A DNA stretch of 64,000 bases, from the NCBI GenBank assembly GCA_964516845.1, contig CAZEXP010000006.1, positions 1-64,000 on the forward strand, read 5' to 3'. The translations under genes and the position numbers were made by a program. The notes beneath the pieces were generated by a model. That model was not told the DNA's origin, searched no databases, and was given only the letters and a program-made list of their open reading frames with translations. Numbering within the stretch: position 1 is the stretch's first letter; every line of letters begins with the position of its first letter. This document shows, in pieces, positions 53,109 through 62,031 of this stretch. The stretch comes from JAPEKQ01 sp964516845. Its GTDB lineage: Bacteria; Joyebacterota; Joyebacteria; Joyebacterales; Joyebacteraceae.

Positions 53109-54662
53109 ATGAGTGGTCTCACCCAGCGCCTGCAGGATCTGTACGAGCGGAGCGAGGAGTTCCTCGGTCGCTCGTGGCCGGTGTGGGTGGCCGCTATCCT
53201 CTTCTACGCTGCCTGCTCATGGGTTCTCCTCACCAAGGTCCGATTCTCCGATCCGCTCTTCTTCGTCGTCTTCGTCATGGCGGTCGTCATCGTCACGCTG
53301 ACGCTCATTCGGATCGAATGGGCTCTTCTCGGACTGTGCGCCATGATCGCTTTTACGCGGCCAGGCATCAGCTTCGGGGTCCATAACGCCTTCCATGTCA
53401 GTGGCTTCAATGTCGCCCTGCTCGGTGTGTGGGTCGTCTATCTCATTCGATACGCGTCGGACCGAACGTTTGCGGCGAAGGGGCCGCTCGTGCGCAAGAC
53501 GCCGATCGATCGCATCGCGGTCGCCCTTCTGCTGCTCATGACGCTGGCGATGATGGTCGGTCTGACCAAGAACACGGGCGGATACGCGCTCGGTCGGGTC
53601 GTACTCTATTGGAAAGAGCACGTTCTGTACTTCGCGTGGTTCTACCTTGTCGTTACGTTCCTCAGGGAACCTCGGGATCTGAGACGGTTCGCGACGACAT
53701 TCGCGGTGGCAGGAGTCCTTGTCGCCGCCATCGGACTGCTGCAGCGATTCGGGGGCGCCGTCGAGGCCGCTCACGCTACCGAGGAGCAGCTCGAAGCCGG
53801 AGTGATGGGAGGAGGTCGCTCGGAGGGAACGGGCTTCCTCGGACTGGGGCACCCGAACTTTCTCGGGGCGTTCCTCATCATGTCGCTTCCCACGTGGTTC
53901 TTCATGGTGGATCACCTGAAGCGGTGGTACCACAGAGTGCTGGCCGATATTGGCATCCTGATGGGCCTTCTGGCCCTGCTCTTCACCTATTCACGGAGCG
54001 CCTGGATGGGTGTTGTCGGGGGCATCGGAATGCTCGGTCTGACCGATCGGCGCGCGCTCCGCAGGATCTTCGTGTTTCTCATTCTGTTCGCGATCGTCGC
54101 ACAGAGTCTCTCGCTGGCGTACGCCGGACGTGGCGTTGTCGATCTGATCTCCTTCCGATTCCAGGAACTCAGCAGGAGCGGGTACTCGTCGCGTCCCGCG
54201 ATCTTCCGTGCAGCGTTCGACGTGATCGCTGAGAATCCGGTCGTCGGCGTGGGCCCGTCCGCGTTTCCGTGGCATGCCGACCACAGCATGGTCGGGGGCC
54301 GATATCTCTCTCAGGCACACAACCTTCTGCTGACACTTGCAGCGGAGGACGGCATTCCCTTCACGCTGGTGTTCATGTTGTTCATGGGGGTCATCCTGAG
54401 AATGGCGTTTCGCAATCTGCGGGCGCTTGCCCGCTACCCGGGATATGCGTTCATCGCGCAGGGTGCCTACGCGGGGTTGCTCGCCGTCCTGACTCAGTCG
54501 TTCGTTGTCCATCTATTCTATCATCGCAATGTCGGATTCGCTTTCTACGCGCTGCTCGCCATCATCGTCTCTCTGGATCGGATGATCCGTGAGGGCCGGT
54601 TCGAGCCGCCCGCGGTCGGTGAGATCGTGGCGCCGGACGGCACGTGGAAGGGGCAGTCATGA
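53109..54662 (+). CDS. O-antigen ligase/polymerase family membrane protein (Wzy-like)
   Basis: A 517-residue protein with about eleven hydrophobic segments. The Wzy_C-like region contains LFTYSRSAWMGVVGGIGML, a large loop with SRPAIFRAAFDVIAENPVVG and the conserved histidine region SQAHNLLLTLAAEDGIPF. As the only such protein in the exopolysaccharide locus it is a likely polymerase of the repeat unit; its relative at 42370-43572 lies in the LPS core operon. ATG 53109 follows GGAGGGAGCG. The stop overlaps the next GT4 start (ATGA). Confidence 0.83.
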   Translation: MSGLTQRLQDLYERSEEFLGRSWPVWVAAILFYAACSWVLLTKVRFSDPLFFVVFVMAVVIVTLTLIRIEWALLGLCAMIAFTRPGISFGVHNAFHVSGFNVALLGVWVVYLIRYASDRTFAAKGPLVRKTPIDRIAVALLLLMTLAMMVGLTKNTGGYALGRVVLYWKEHVLYFAWFYLVVTFLREPRDLRRFATTFAVAGVLVAAIGLLQRFGGAVEAAHATEEQLEAGVMGGGRSEGTGFLGLGHPNFLGAFLIMSLPTWFFMVDHLKRWYHRVLADIGILMGLLALLFTYSRSAWMGVVGGIGMLGLTDRRALRRIFVFLILFAIVAQSLSLAYAGRGVVDLISFRFQELSRSGYSSRPAIFRAAFDVIAENPVVGVGPSAFPWHADHSMVGGRYLSQAHNLLLTLAAEDGIPFTLVFMLFMGVILRMAFRNLRALARYPGYAFIAQGAYAGLLAVLTQSFVVHLFYHRNVGFAFYALLAIIVSLDRMIREGRFEPPAVGEIVAPDGTWKGQS

Positions 54663-55837
54663 TGTCTCGGGTGCGCTCCGGCGACATTCCCCGGACGATC
54701 GCTTTCTATACGGACGCCCGCGCGTGGGGGGGGGCTGAGGTCTATATGACCCAGCTTGTGTGCGGACTCCGCCGCGCGGGATACGAGACGCCGCTTTTTG
54801 TGGCGGACTGGCCCGTGGCGGACACGTGGGTGGCTCATCTCGAGGAACTCGGCTTCGACGTGACGAGGTACCGTCGCGGCAAGGAGTACAGCCTGCGGAT
54901 GTTCGTCGACTCGCTCAGGCTCCTTCGCGGATACGAGTTCATTCACTTCAACAAGACTCACCCCAGGAACAGCCTGCCGGCCGTTCTGGCCGCCCGGTTC
55001 GCGGGTGCTCGCGCCGTCGTCACGACCGAACATCTCGCGATCGCGCCGGACTCACATTTCCCGTTCGGCAGGTTCCTGATCACGAGCCTTGTCCGGCTCT
55101 CCAATCTGCCGGTGGACCGCACGATCGCGGTGAGCGAGCTGAGTCGTGAGATGCTGATCGACCACTACCGCATCCCGCCTGATCGGATCCTCGCCATCCG
55201 CAACGGGATCGAGATCGAAGGGGCCGACGTGCTGCATGACACCGCGGCGACCCGTGAGGCTCTGGGGTTGGCGCCGACCGATGTCGTGGGTGTGCTGGTC
55301 GGCCGGCTCGTTGGAAGGAAGGGCCACAGCACGTCGCTTCAGGCGCTCCCCGCCGTGCTCTCCCGGGTGCCGGGATTCAAGCTGGTCTTCGTCGGGGACG
55401 GCGACATCGAAGACGAACTCCGCGCCGAGGCCGAGGCGCTGGGCGTCGCGGAGCACGTCGTGTGGGCCGGCTTCAGACGAGACGTCCCCGACATTCTTGC
55501 GTCGGTCGATCTCCTCATTCTCCCCTCCGAGGCGGAGTGTCTGCCCTACGTCATCCTTGAGGCGATGGGAGCGCGGTTGCCCGTTGTGGCGGCCGACGTG
55601 GGTGGCGTGAGCGAGCAGATCGACGATGGAGTGACGGGGAGGCTCATCAGGCCCAGGGATCCTGACGGACTGGCTTCGGCGATGCTGGAGATCATGGAAC
55701 GTCCCGACCGCGGGGCATCCATGGGTGAAGCCGGACGCGCGAAGCTCGAGCGCGAGTTCTCGGTGGACGGGTGCGTGAACGCCGTGCTCGATGTCTACGA
55801 CGAGGTGTGGAAGGCGAGACGGGGCGACCGATCATGA
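54659..55837 (+). CDS. GT4-family glycosyltransferase
   Basis: A 392-residue GT-B enzyme beginning RTIAFYTDARAWGGAEVYMT, a usual GT4 opening. It has LRGYEFIHFNKTHPRNSLPA in the acceptor domain, then GVLVGRLVGRKGHSTSLQAL and LLILPSEAECLPYVILEAMG with the GT4 acidic motif. The start is ATG 54659 (or 54662), inside the end of the Wzy-like gene, and the stop overlaps the next gene at ATGA. It should add one sugar to the lipid-linked repeat unit. The donor is unknown. Confidence 0.87.
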   Translation: MMSRVRSGDIPRTIAFYTDARAWGGAEVYMTQLVCGLRRAGYETPLFVADWPVADTWVAHLEELGFDVTRYRRGKEYSLRMFVDSLRLLRGYEFIHFNKTHPRNSLPAVLAARFAGARAVVTTEHLAIAPDSHFPFGRFLITSLVRLSNLPVDRTIAVSELSREMLIDHYRIPPDRILAIRNGIEIEGADVLHDTAATREALGLAPTDVVGVLVGRLVGRKGHSTSLQALPAVLSRVPGFKLVFVGDGDIEDELRAEAEALGVAEHVVWAGFRRDVPDILASVDLLILPSEAECLPYVILEAMGARLPVVAADVGGVSEQIDDGVTGRLIRPRDPDGLASAMLEIMERPDRGASMGEAGRAKLEREFSVDGCVNAVLDVYDEVWKARRGDRS

Positions 55838-57078
55838 GCGGGCCGTTGAACATCCTCTGTATCAACCAGTTCTTCATACCCGACAGCCTCGGGGGCGTCG
55901 AGCGTGTCGCGCACGAGACGATGACGCGGCTCGCTGCTCGCGGTCATCGAGTCGACCTCGTCGGACAGCGGACGCGCGCGGGGACACCGGACACCGAGGT
56001 CATCGACGGGATTACAATGCACCGCTACGGACGCGCTGAGAGCAGTCGCCGGCCGGGCGGCAGGACGCGCGACGCGCTCCGGGCGTCGCGACCGGTGCTG
56101 GCCGACCTGGCGCGGTCGAAGCGGTACGATGTCGTGCTCCCGCACCACTACTTTCCGTACTACGCATACCTCCGGACGATTGAGGCGTCGCAGACGCCGG
56201 AGATCATGACGTTCCACGCGTCATACTGGCAGGAACTCAGGCTCGAGGGTGCGGAGCGGACGTTCGCCAAACCGCTCGAGTCTCTCCTGTTCGGACGCAT
56301 GGCGCGACGGACCGAGGTCGCCTGTCTCAAGCGGGCCGACCGGGTCGTGGTCCTCTCCGATTTCTCGGCGGACCAGCTCGACAGCTACTACGCGTTCGCC
56401 AGACCGAAGGTCATCAAGATCCCGGGAGGCGTCGATCTCGACCGTTTCCATCCCGCTGACGACAGAGCGGAATCGAAGCGCGAACTCGGGCTTCCGGAGT
56501 CGGGGCCCATTCTGTTCACGGCAAGGAGGCTCGTCCCGAGGATGGGGCTTTCGAACCTCGTCGCCGCGTTCGCCGAGGTGCACCGCTCGTGGCCCGACGC
56601 GACGCTCGTTATCGCGGGGCGTGGCCGGCTCGAGAGCGATCTGAGAATGCAGGTTGCCTCGCTCGGGCTCTCTGAGTCCGTGCGGTTCGCGGGCTTCGTC
56701 TCGGAGGAGCAGTTGCCGCAGTACCATCGGGCGGCCGACCTCTTCGTGCTGCCGTCGGCGGCGTTCGAGGGGTTCGGGATGGTGACGCTCGAGGCGCTCG
56801 CGAGCGGAACACCCGCTATCGGGACGCCGGTCGGGGCCACACCGGAGCTTCTCAAGCCTCTGGCTCCGCAGCTCGTGTTCGCTGGGGCGGATCGCGCTGC
56901 GCTTCGACGCGGCATATGCTCGGTCCTCGAGTGGCTGTCGAACGAGCGAGCGGCGACCGATCTCAGGACCAGATGCCGCACGTACGTCGAGGAGAACTAC
57001 GGGTGGGACCTGGCGATCGATGCCCTGGAAGCTTTGATCGGCGAGACGATCGCAGAGAAGGAGCGTGCTCGTGGCTGA
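55834..57078 (+). CDS. GT4-family glycosyltransferase
   Basis: A 414-residue GT-B enzyme. It opens LNILCINQFFIPDSLGGVER, has MTFHASYWQELRLEGAER in the middle, and the donor motifs ILFTARRLVPRMGLSNLV and VLPSAAFEGFGMVTLEALAS. The length and HPPHYFPYYAY-like LPHHYFPYYAYLRTIE segment suggest the WcaC/PimB-like side of GT4, but the product is not predictable. It overlaps the upstream gene by 4 bases and the heparinase-family gene by 8. Confidence 0.86.
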   Translation: MSGPLNILCINQFFIPDSLGGVERVAHETMTRLAARGHRVDLVGQRTRAGTPDTEVIDGITMHRYGRAESSRRPGGRTRDALRASRPVLADLARSKRYDVVLPHHYFPYYAYLRTIEASQTPEIMTFHASYWQELRLEGAERTFAKPLESLLFGRMARRTEVACLKRADRVVVLSDFSADQLDSYYAFARPKVIKIPGGVDLDRFHPADDRAESKRELGLPESGPILFTARRLVPRMGLSNLVAAFAEVHRSWPDATLVIAGRGRLESDLRMQVASLGLSESVRFAGFVSEEQLPQYHRAADLFVLPSAAFEGFGMVTLEALASGTPAIGTPVGATPELLKPLAPQLVFAGADRAALRRGICSVLEWLSNERAATDLRTRCRTYVEENYGWDLAIDALEALIGETIAEKERARG

Positions 57079-59404
57079 CCGCTCGAGACTCGCGTGGGGC
57101 GCGAAGCGGCTCCTGGCGATGACGCCGTCCGAGATGACGGTGCGTGCGGCGCGAGCCGTGCGGAACCGGGTCCGGCGTCCTTCGGGCGTCGTGAGTGCTT
57201 CGGAGCTTGCTCGTTCGGCCCGGATACTCGCTCCGAGCGAGCTGCACGGACACGAGACCAGCGTCGGCGCGATCAGGGCGACGCTCGACGAGGGCCGCGG
57301 AACGCTGCTTCCCGGCGCGCGCGAGACGGCGGGGATCGCACGCGAGCTCGACCGGATGGGTATCTCCCCAACGCGCGTAGTCGCGGCGGCGGACGCGGTG
57401 CTCGAGGGCCGTCTTCCGGCGTTCGGGTGGACGAGCTTCGAAGCCGGGTATCCGCCGGACTGGCATGCCGATCCGATGTCGGGGGAGCGGTGGCCCCTCG
57501 AGTACTGGGCCGAGCTGGACTTCCGTTTCAAGCCGGGTCTTGAGGAACCACGATATGTTTGGGAGGTCAACAGACAGCATGAACTTGTGACGCTCGGTCG
57601 GGCGTGGGCGCTGACCGGCGAGGAGCGGTACGCGCGAGCCGTCTGGGAATCGATGGTGTCGTGGGCCGAGCGGAATCCACCGTTCTTCGGCATAAACTGG
57701 ACGAGCGCCATGGAAGTCGCGATTCGACTTGTCTCGTGGTCGCTCGCGATCGATCTGGTGGGCACGGTTGGTGCAACGGATACCGACGTCCGTACGGTTG
57801 TCGCCAGCGCCGCATTGCAGGCCGCTCATCTGTCTGATAACCTATCGGTTTACGCCTCTTCGCGGAACAACCACCTGATCGGGGAGGCGGCGGGGCTTGT
57901 GGTCGTCGGCGCGAAATTCCCGTTCCTCAGAGGGGCGGGACGGTGGCTCGCCTCCGGACTCGGGCACGTCCGGCGCGAGATCGTCCAACAGGTCACGGTC
58001 GACGGCGTGCCGAGGGAGCAGGCGCTCCACTACGGTGCGTTCGTCATCGAGTTCGCACTGGTCGCCTCGGCGGCGCTCCGAACGCGCGGCTCCGATCTGC
58101 CGGCTCCTGTGAAGGAGCGTCTGGCCCGGATGGCGGCGTTTCTCGGATCTGTCGCGTCAGCCGACGGTGTGGTTCCCGAGATCGGGGATGCCGACGGCGG
58201 CAGGGTCTTTGAATTGTCCGACCGCGAGGGCAGGCAGGCGATGCGTGCCGCCGCCTGCGCGGCGCTTGAGGCGGGCGCATGGATCCCGGCCGCAGCCGAG
58301 GAGGCCGATCTGGAACCGGCGCTCTGGCTGCGCGGACCCGATGTCGTGCGCCACGCGCTCGACTCGGAGCATGACCGGCGGACGCGCGAAGGCGCGGGGT
58401 TTCCCGAGGGAGGCTACTTCGTACTCTCGCACGGCCGGTCTCAGGCCGTCGTCGATTGCGGCGAGCTCGGGTATCTTTCGATCGCCGCGCACGGACACGC
58501 GGACTGCCTGTCGCTGCTCTACGGGACGGGCGGCCGCTGGCTGACGGTTGACCCGGGAACATTCTGCTACCACGGGTCTCGCGACTGGCGTGATCACTTC
58601 CGCTCGACGGCCGCGCACAACACGGTCGCGGTCGACGGACGGAGCCAGTCGGAGAGCATCGGTCCCTTTATGTGGGGCGCGCGCGCGCGATCGCGACAGC
58701 ACGTGTGGTGCAAGACGCTCATGGGGGATGTGTTCGAAGGAAGCTGCGACGGCTACGGCCCGTCGAAGGTCACGCATACGCGAACGGTGGCGCTCATGGC
58801 GAGCGGCTCGTGCGTTGTCATCGACCGGCTCACCGGAAGCGGGCGACACACGGTCTCGTCGGGCTTCCAGCTTCCGCCGGGCGTCTCCGTGACGGAGACG
58901 CCGTTCTCGATGAGAGCGCTTCGCGCGTTCGAGATCGATGGCGGGAACGGCGGGATGATGACGGTCCGCGTGACTGTTCCTCCCGGGTTGGTCTGTGACG
59001 TCGCCGAGGGGGCAGAGAGTCCGAAGGCGGGGTGGACATCGCGCGGATTCGGCGAGCGTTCGCCGGCGCCGCGAATCCAGGTCGGGGGGGAGGTCGATCT
59101 CCCCGCGATGCTCGTCACGGTCTTCGTCCCGGGGGACATGAGCGCCGGTGCGTCGGTCAGGGTTGAGGGAGACGAATACGGTGTGTCGGTCTCTATCGGC
59201 TCCGACGCGGGACGAGAGCGAGTTATCGTGGGTCGCGTCGAGATCGGCAACCTTCGCTTCAGCGGTGCCCTGGGGATGTCCCTCGAGCAGAATCCCAAGA
59301 CGGGCATGGCCGGGACCCCACGCGGGGCTGTTGGACTGGGCGTGGAAGAGTGGATGATCGACGGCGAGCCCGTCGACTTTGAGCAAGCCGCGAACCGGCT
59401 GTAG
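57071..59404 (+). CDS. Heparinase II/III family protein
   Basis: A 777-residue protein with the two-part layout of the family: an alpha/alpha toroid (about 80-400) with RWPLEYWAELDFRFKPGLEE, YASSRNNHLIGEAAGLVVVG and DGVPREQALHYGAFVIEFAL, then a beta-sandwich (about 430-770) with AAHGHADCLSLLYGTGGRWL and DHFRSTAAHNTVAVDGRSQS. Catalytic-type residues (Asn in RNNH, Tyr in HYGAF, His in HGHAD) are kept. Such enzymes cleave or remodel uronic-acid polysaccharides, and homologues in EPS loci may edit the nascent chain. No signal peptide is seen. GTG 57071 is preferred because AAGGAG ends 7 bases upstream; GTG 57065 is too close to it. Confidence 0.85.
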   Translation: MADRSRLAWGAKRLLAMTPSEMTVRAARAVRNRVRRPSGVVSASELARSARILAPSELHGHETSVGAIRATLDEGRGTLLPGARETAGIARELDRMGISPTRVVAAADAVLEGRLPAFGWTSFEAGYPPDWHADPMSGERWPLEYWAELDFRFKPGLEEPRYVWEVNRQHELVTLGRAWALTGEERYARAVWESMVSWAERNPPFFGINWTSAMEVAIRLVSWSLAIDLVGTVGATDTDVRTVVASAALQAAHLSDNLSVYASSRNNHLIGEAAGLVVVGAKFPFLRGAGRWLASGLGHVRREIVQQVTVDGVPREQALHYGAFVIEFALVASAALRTRGSDLPAPVKERLARMAAFLGSVASADGVVPEIGDADGGRVFELSDREGRQAMRAAACAALEAGAWIPAAAEEADLEPALWLRGPDVVRHALDSEHDRRTREGAGFPEGGYFVLSHGRSQAVVDCGELGYLSIAAHGHADCLSLLYGTGGRWLTVDPGTFCYHGSRDWRDHFRSTAAHNTVAVDGRSQSESIGPFMWGARARSRQHVWCKTLMGDVFEGSCDGYGPSKVTHTRTVALMASGSCVVIDRLTGSGRHTVSSGFQLPPGVSVTETPFSMRALRAFEIDGGNGGMMTVRVTVPPGLVCDVAEGAESPKAGWTSRGFGERSPAPRIQVGGEVDLPAMLVTVFVPGDMSAGASVRVEGDEYGVSVSIGSDAGRERVIVGRVEIGNLRFSGALGMSLEQNPKTGMAGTPRGAVGLGVEEWMIDGEPVDFEQAANRL

Positions 59405-59436
59405 GGCGAACGATGGAGAGGAGCGGATCTTCCACC

Positions 59437-60762
59437 ATGAGAATCAGCGTATTGGGTCTTGGATACGTCGGCTGCGTGTCGGCAGCGTGCTTCAGTGATC
59501 TCGGCCACACGATCATCGGTCTTGATGTCGATCCGAGGAAGCTGGAACCACTGAGGAACGGAACGAGTCCGATCGTCGAGCCGGGCCTCACCGATCTGAT
59601 CGCGAAGGGTGTTGCCGAGGGGCGGCTGACGGTGACGGAGGACTACGAGCACGCCATCATGAACACTGACATCTCGCTGATCTGCGTCGGCACGCCGTCG
59701 ATGGAGAGCGGGAGTCCGAACCTCGATTACACGAAGCGCGTGTGTGAACAGATGGGTGAGGTGTTCGCGAAGAAGTCGGCGTTCCACACGGTCGTCTTTC
59801 GAAGCACCATCCCTCCGGGCACGGTCGAGAATGAACTCCTCCCGGTGCTCGAGAGGGCGTCCGGGAAGCAGGTCGGGGAGAGCTACGGCGTGCTGTTCAA
59901 TCCGGAATTCCTCCGTGAGGCGTCCGCGGTCCAGGATTTCTACCACCCGCCGAAGATCGTCATCGGTGAGCTGGAGCCCGGCTCGAAGGCCGGCGACGTT
60001 CTCGAGGAACTCTACAAACCGATCGATTCGCCGCTCGTGAGGACGAACATCAAGACGTCCGAGATGGTCAAGTACGCGGACAACTGCTTCCACGCGATCA
60101 AGGTCTGTTTCGCCAACGAGATCGGTATCGTCGCGAAGGGCATGGGTGTCCCGGACAGTCACAAGGTCATGGAGATCTTCTGTCTCGACACGCAGCTCAA
60201 CCTGTCGCCGTACTACCTCAAGCCCGGCTTCGCGTTCGGCGGTTCGTGTCTGCCGAAGGACCTCAGGGCGATCGTGCGTATGAGTCAGCGGCTCGATCTC
60301 GAGTGCCCTGTGCTCGCGGGCGCCACGCCGTCGAACAAGGCCCACATCCAGAGGGCCATCGACCACATTCGGAACACCGGCATGAAGAAGGTCGGCGTAC
60401 TCGGCATGAGCTTCAAGGCCGAGACCGACGACCTGAGAGAGAGTCCGATCGTCCAGGTCGTATCGACGCTGATCGGGAAGGGATACGAGCTCTGCATCTA
60501 CGACGAGAACATCAACTGGCAGGAGCTCTTCGGATCGAACCTCGGCTTCCTCAAACACGAGCTGCCGTACGCGGAGACGCTTCGCGCGTCGAGCGTTGAC
60601 GAGCTGCTCGAGCGGTCCGAGGTCATCGTCGTGGCCAACGGCGCGAAGGAATTCCGGGATGTGCCTGAGCGCATGCGCGAGGACCAGGTGATGGTGGACC
60701 TCGTTCGCATCGTGGATGATCCGTCGGTCGCGCGCGGCCGATACATCGGTATCGCCTGGTAG
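59437..60762 (+). CDS. GDP-mannose 6-dehydrogenase-like (AlgD family) nucleotide-sugar dehydrogenase
   Basis: A 441-residue enzyme of the UDP-glucose/GDP-mannose dehydrogenase family that makes a nucleotide uronic acid. It opens MRISVLGLGYVGCVSAACFS and has LFNPEFLREASAVQDFYHPP, VKYADNCFHAIKVCFANEIG and the active-site FAFGGSCLPKD with C271. The tyrosine-rich YYLKPGFAFGGS and the NPPK-like HPPKIVIGE resemble AlgD (GDP-mannose) more than UDP-glucose dehydrogenase. ATG 59437 is preferred over ATG 59413 because conserved sequence begins there. Its product could feed uronic acid into the exopolysaccharide. Confidence 0.86.
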   Translation: MRISVLGLGYVGCVSAACFSDLGHTIIGLDVDPRKLEPLRNGTSPIVEPGLTDLIAKGVAEGRLTVTEDYEHAIMNTDISLICVGTPSMESGSPNLDYTKRVCEQMGEVFAKKSAFHTVVFRSTIPPGTVENELLPVLERASGKQVGESYGVLFNPEFLREASAVQDFYHPPKIVIGELEPGSKAGDVLEELYKPIDSPLVRTNIKTSEMVKYADNCFHAIKVCFANEIGIVAKGMGVPDSHKVMEIFCLDTQLNLSPYYLKPGFAFGGSCLPKDLRAIVRMSQRLDLECPVLAGATPSNKAHIQRAIDHIRNTGMKKVGVLGMSFKAETDDLRESPIVQVVSTLIGKGYELCIYDENINWQELFGSNLGFLKHELPYAETLRASSVDELLERSEVIVVANGAKEFRDVPERMREDQVMVDLVRIVDDPSVARGRYIGIAW

Positions 60763-60813
60763 AGCGCCCGCCGGCGATACGTCCGGCGCGAGGGAGAAGC
60801 ACGGAGGAACAGC

Positions 60814-62031
60814 GTGGAGAAGAACAAGAGGATCCTCATCATCGTCGAGAACCTGCCGGTGCCCTTCGATCGGCGCGTGTGGCTCGAGTCGACGACACTG
60901 AAGTCGGCCGGATACGACGTGTCCGTCATATGTCCCCAGGGCAGAGACTTCCCGGACGAGTTCGAGGTCATCGACGGGATCAGTATCTATCGGTATCCGC
61001 CGCCTCCGCCGACGACGAACAAGCTCTGGTACGCGTGGGAGTTCCCCTACTGCTGGGCCATGACGCTGAAGCTGGCGGCCCGAGTGGCGAGGGATGAGGG
61101 TTTTGACGCGATCCATGCGTGCAACCCGCCGGACACGTTCTTTCTGATCGCCGCGTTGTTCAAGATGCTTCGAAGGAGCAAATTCGTCTTCGATCAGCAC
61201 GACCTCTGCCCGGAGCTCTACCTGTCGCGCTTCGGCGGGAACAGGGCGCTCAACTTCAGTCTCCTCCGGGGACTCGAGTGGCTGACCTATCGAACGGCCG
61301 ACATGGTGCTGGCGACGAACGTCTCATACAAAGAGCACGCCGCCACGGTCGGAGGGTTCCCCGCGGAGAAGGTATTCGTCGTGCGAAGCGGTCCGAAGAT
61401 CACGAGGTTCACGCCTGTCGAGCCTGAACCCGAACTCAAGCGCGGGAAGCGCTTCCTCATCTGTTATCTGGGCGTCATGGCTCCGCAGGACGGCCTGGAC
61501 TATCTCCTGAGGTCGATCCGTCATGTCGTCGATGTCGTGAAACGGCGCGACGTGCATTTCGTGCTGATCGGCGCCGGCGACTCGTTCGAGAACCTCAAGG
61601 CTCTGCGGGGCGATCTGGGTCTCGATGAGTACGTCGAGATGACCGGCCGCATACCGGACGAGGACGTCCGGCGGTATCTGTCCGCCGCCGACCTTTGCGT
61701 CTGCCCTGACCCGAGGAACCCGCTGAACGACGTCTCGACGATGAACAAGGTCCTTGAGTACATGACCTTCGGGAAGCCGATGGTGTCCTACGACCTCAAG
61801 GAGAGCCACTACTCGGCTCAGGACGGCGCGCTCTACGCGAGGCCGAACGACGAGATCGAGTTCGGCGAGCGTATCATCCAGCTTCTCGACGACCCCAGGC
61901 TCAGAACGCGGATGGGGGAGATGAACCGGAAACGGATAGAGGACGAGCTCTGCTGGGAGCGCACCAGCACGGAGCTCGTCAAGGCATATGACTCGCTCTT
62001 TGGTTTTGGTGACGGGAGTCCGGAGCCGTGA
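60814..62031 (+). CDS. GT4-family glycosyltransferase (WbuB-like)
   Basis: A 405-residue GT-B enzyme starting RILIIVENLPVPFDRRVWLE, a hallmark of WbuB-like transferases in EPS and O-antigen loci. Other marks are ACNPPDTFFLIAALFKML, FDQHDLCPELYLSRFGGN, CYLGVMAPQDGLDYLL and CVCPDPRNPLNDVSTMNKVL ahead of EYMTFGKPMVSYDLKE. GTG 60814 follows GGAGGAAC. Its stop overlaps the radical SAM start (GTGA). Donor unknown. Confidence 0.88.
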   Translation: MEKNKRILIIVENLPVPFDRRVWLESTTLKSAGYDVSVICPQGRDFPDEFEVIDGISIYRYPPPPPTTNKLWYAWEFPYCWAMTLKLAARVARDEGFDAIHACNPPDTFFLIAALFKMLRRSKFVFDQHDLCPELYLSRFGGNRALNFSLLRGLEWLTYRTADMVLATNVSYKEHAATVGGFPAEKVFVVRSGPKITRFTPVEPEPELKRGKRFLICYLGVMAPQDGLDYLLRSIRHVVDVVKRRDVHFVLIGAGDSFENLKALRGDLGLDEYVEMTGRIPDEDVRRYLSAADLCVCPDPRNPLNDVSTMNKVLEYMTFGKPMVSYDLKESHYSAQDGALYARPNDEIEFGERIIQLLDDPRLRTRMGEMNRKRIEDELCWERTSTELVKAYDSLFGFGDGSPEP

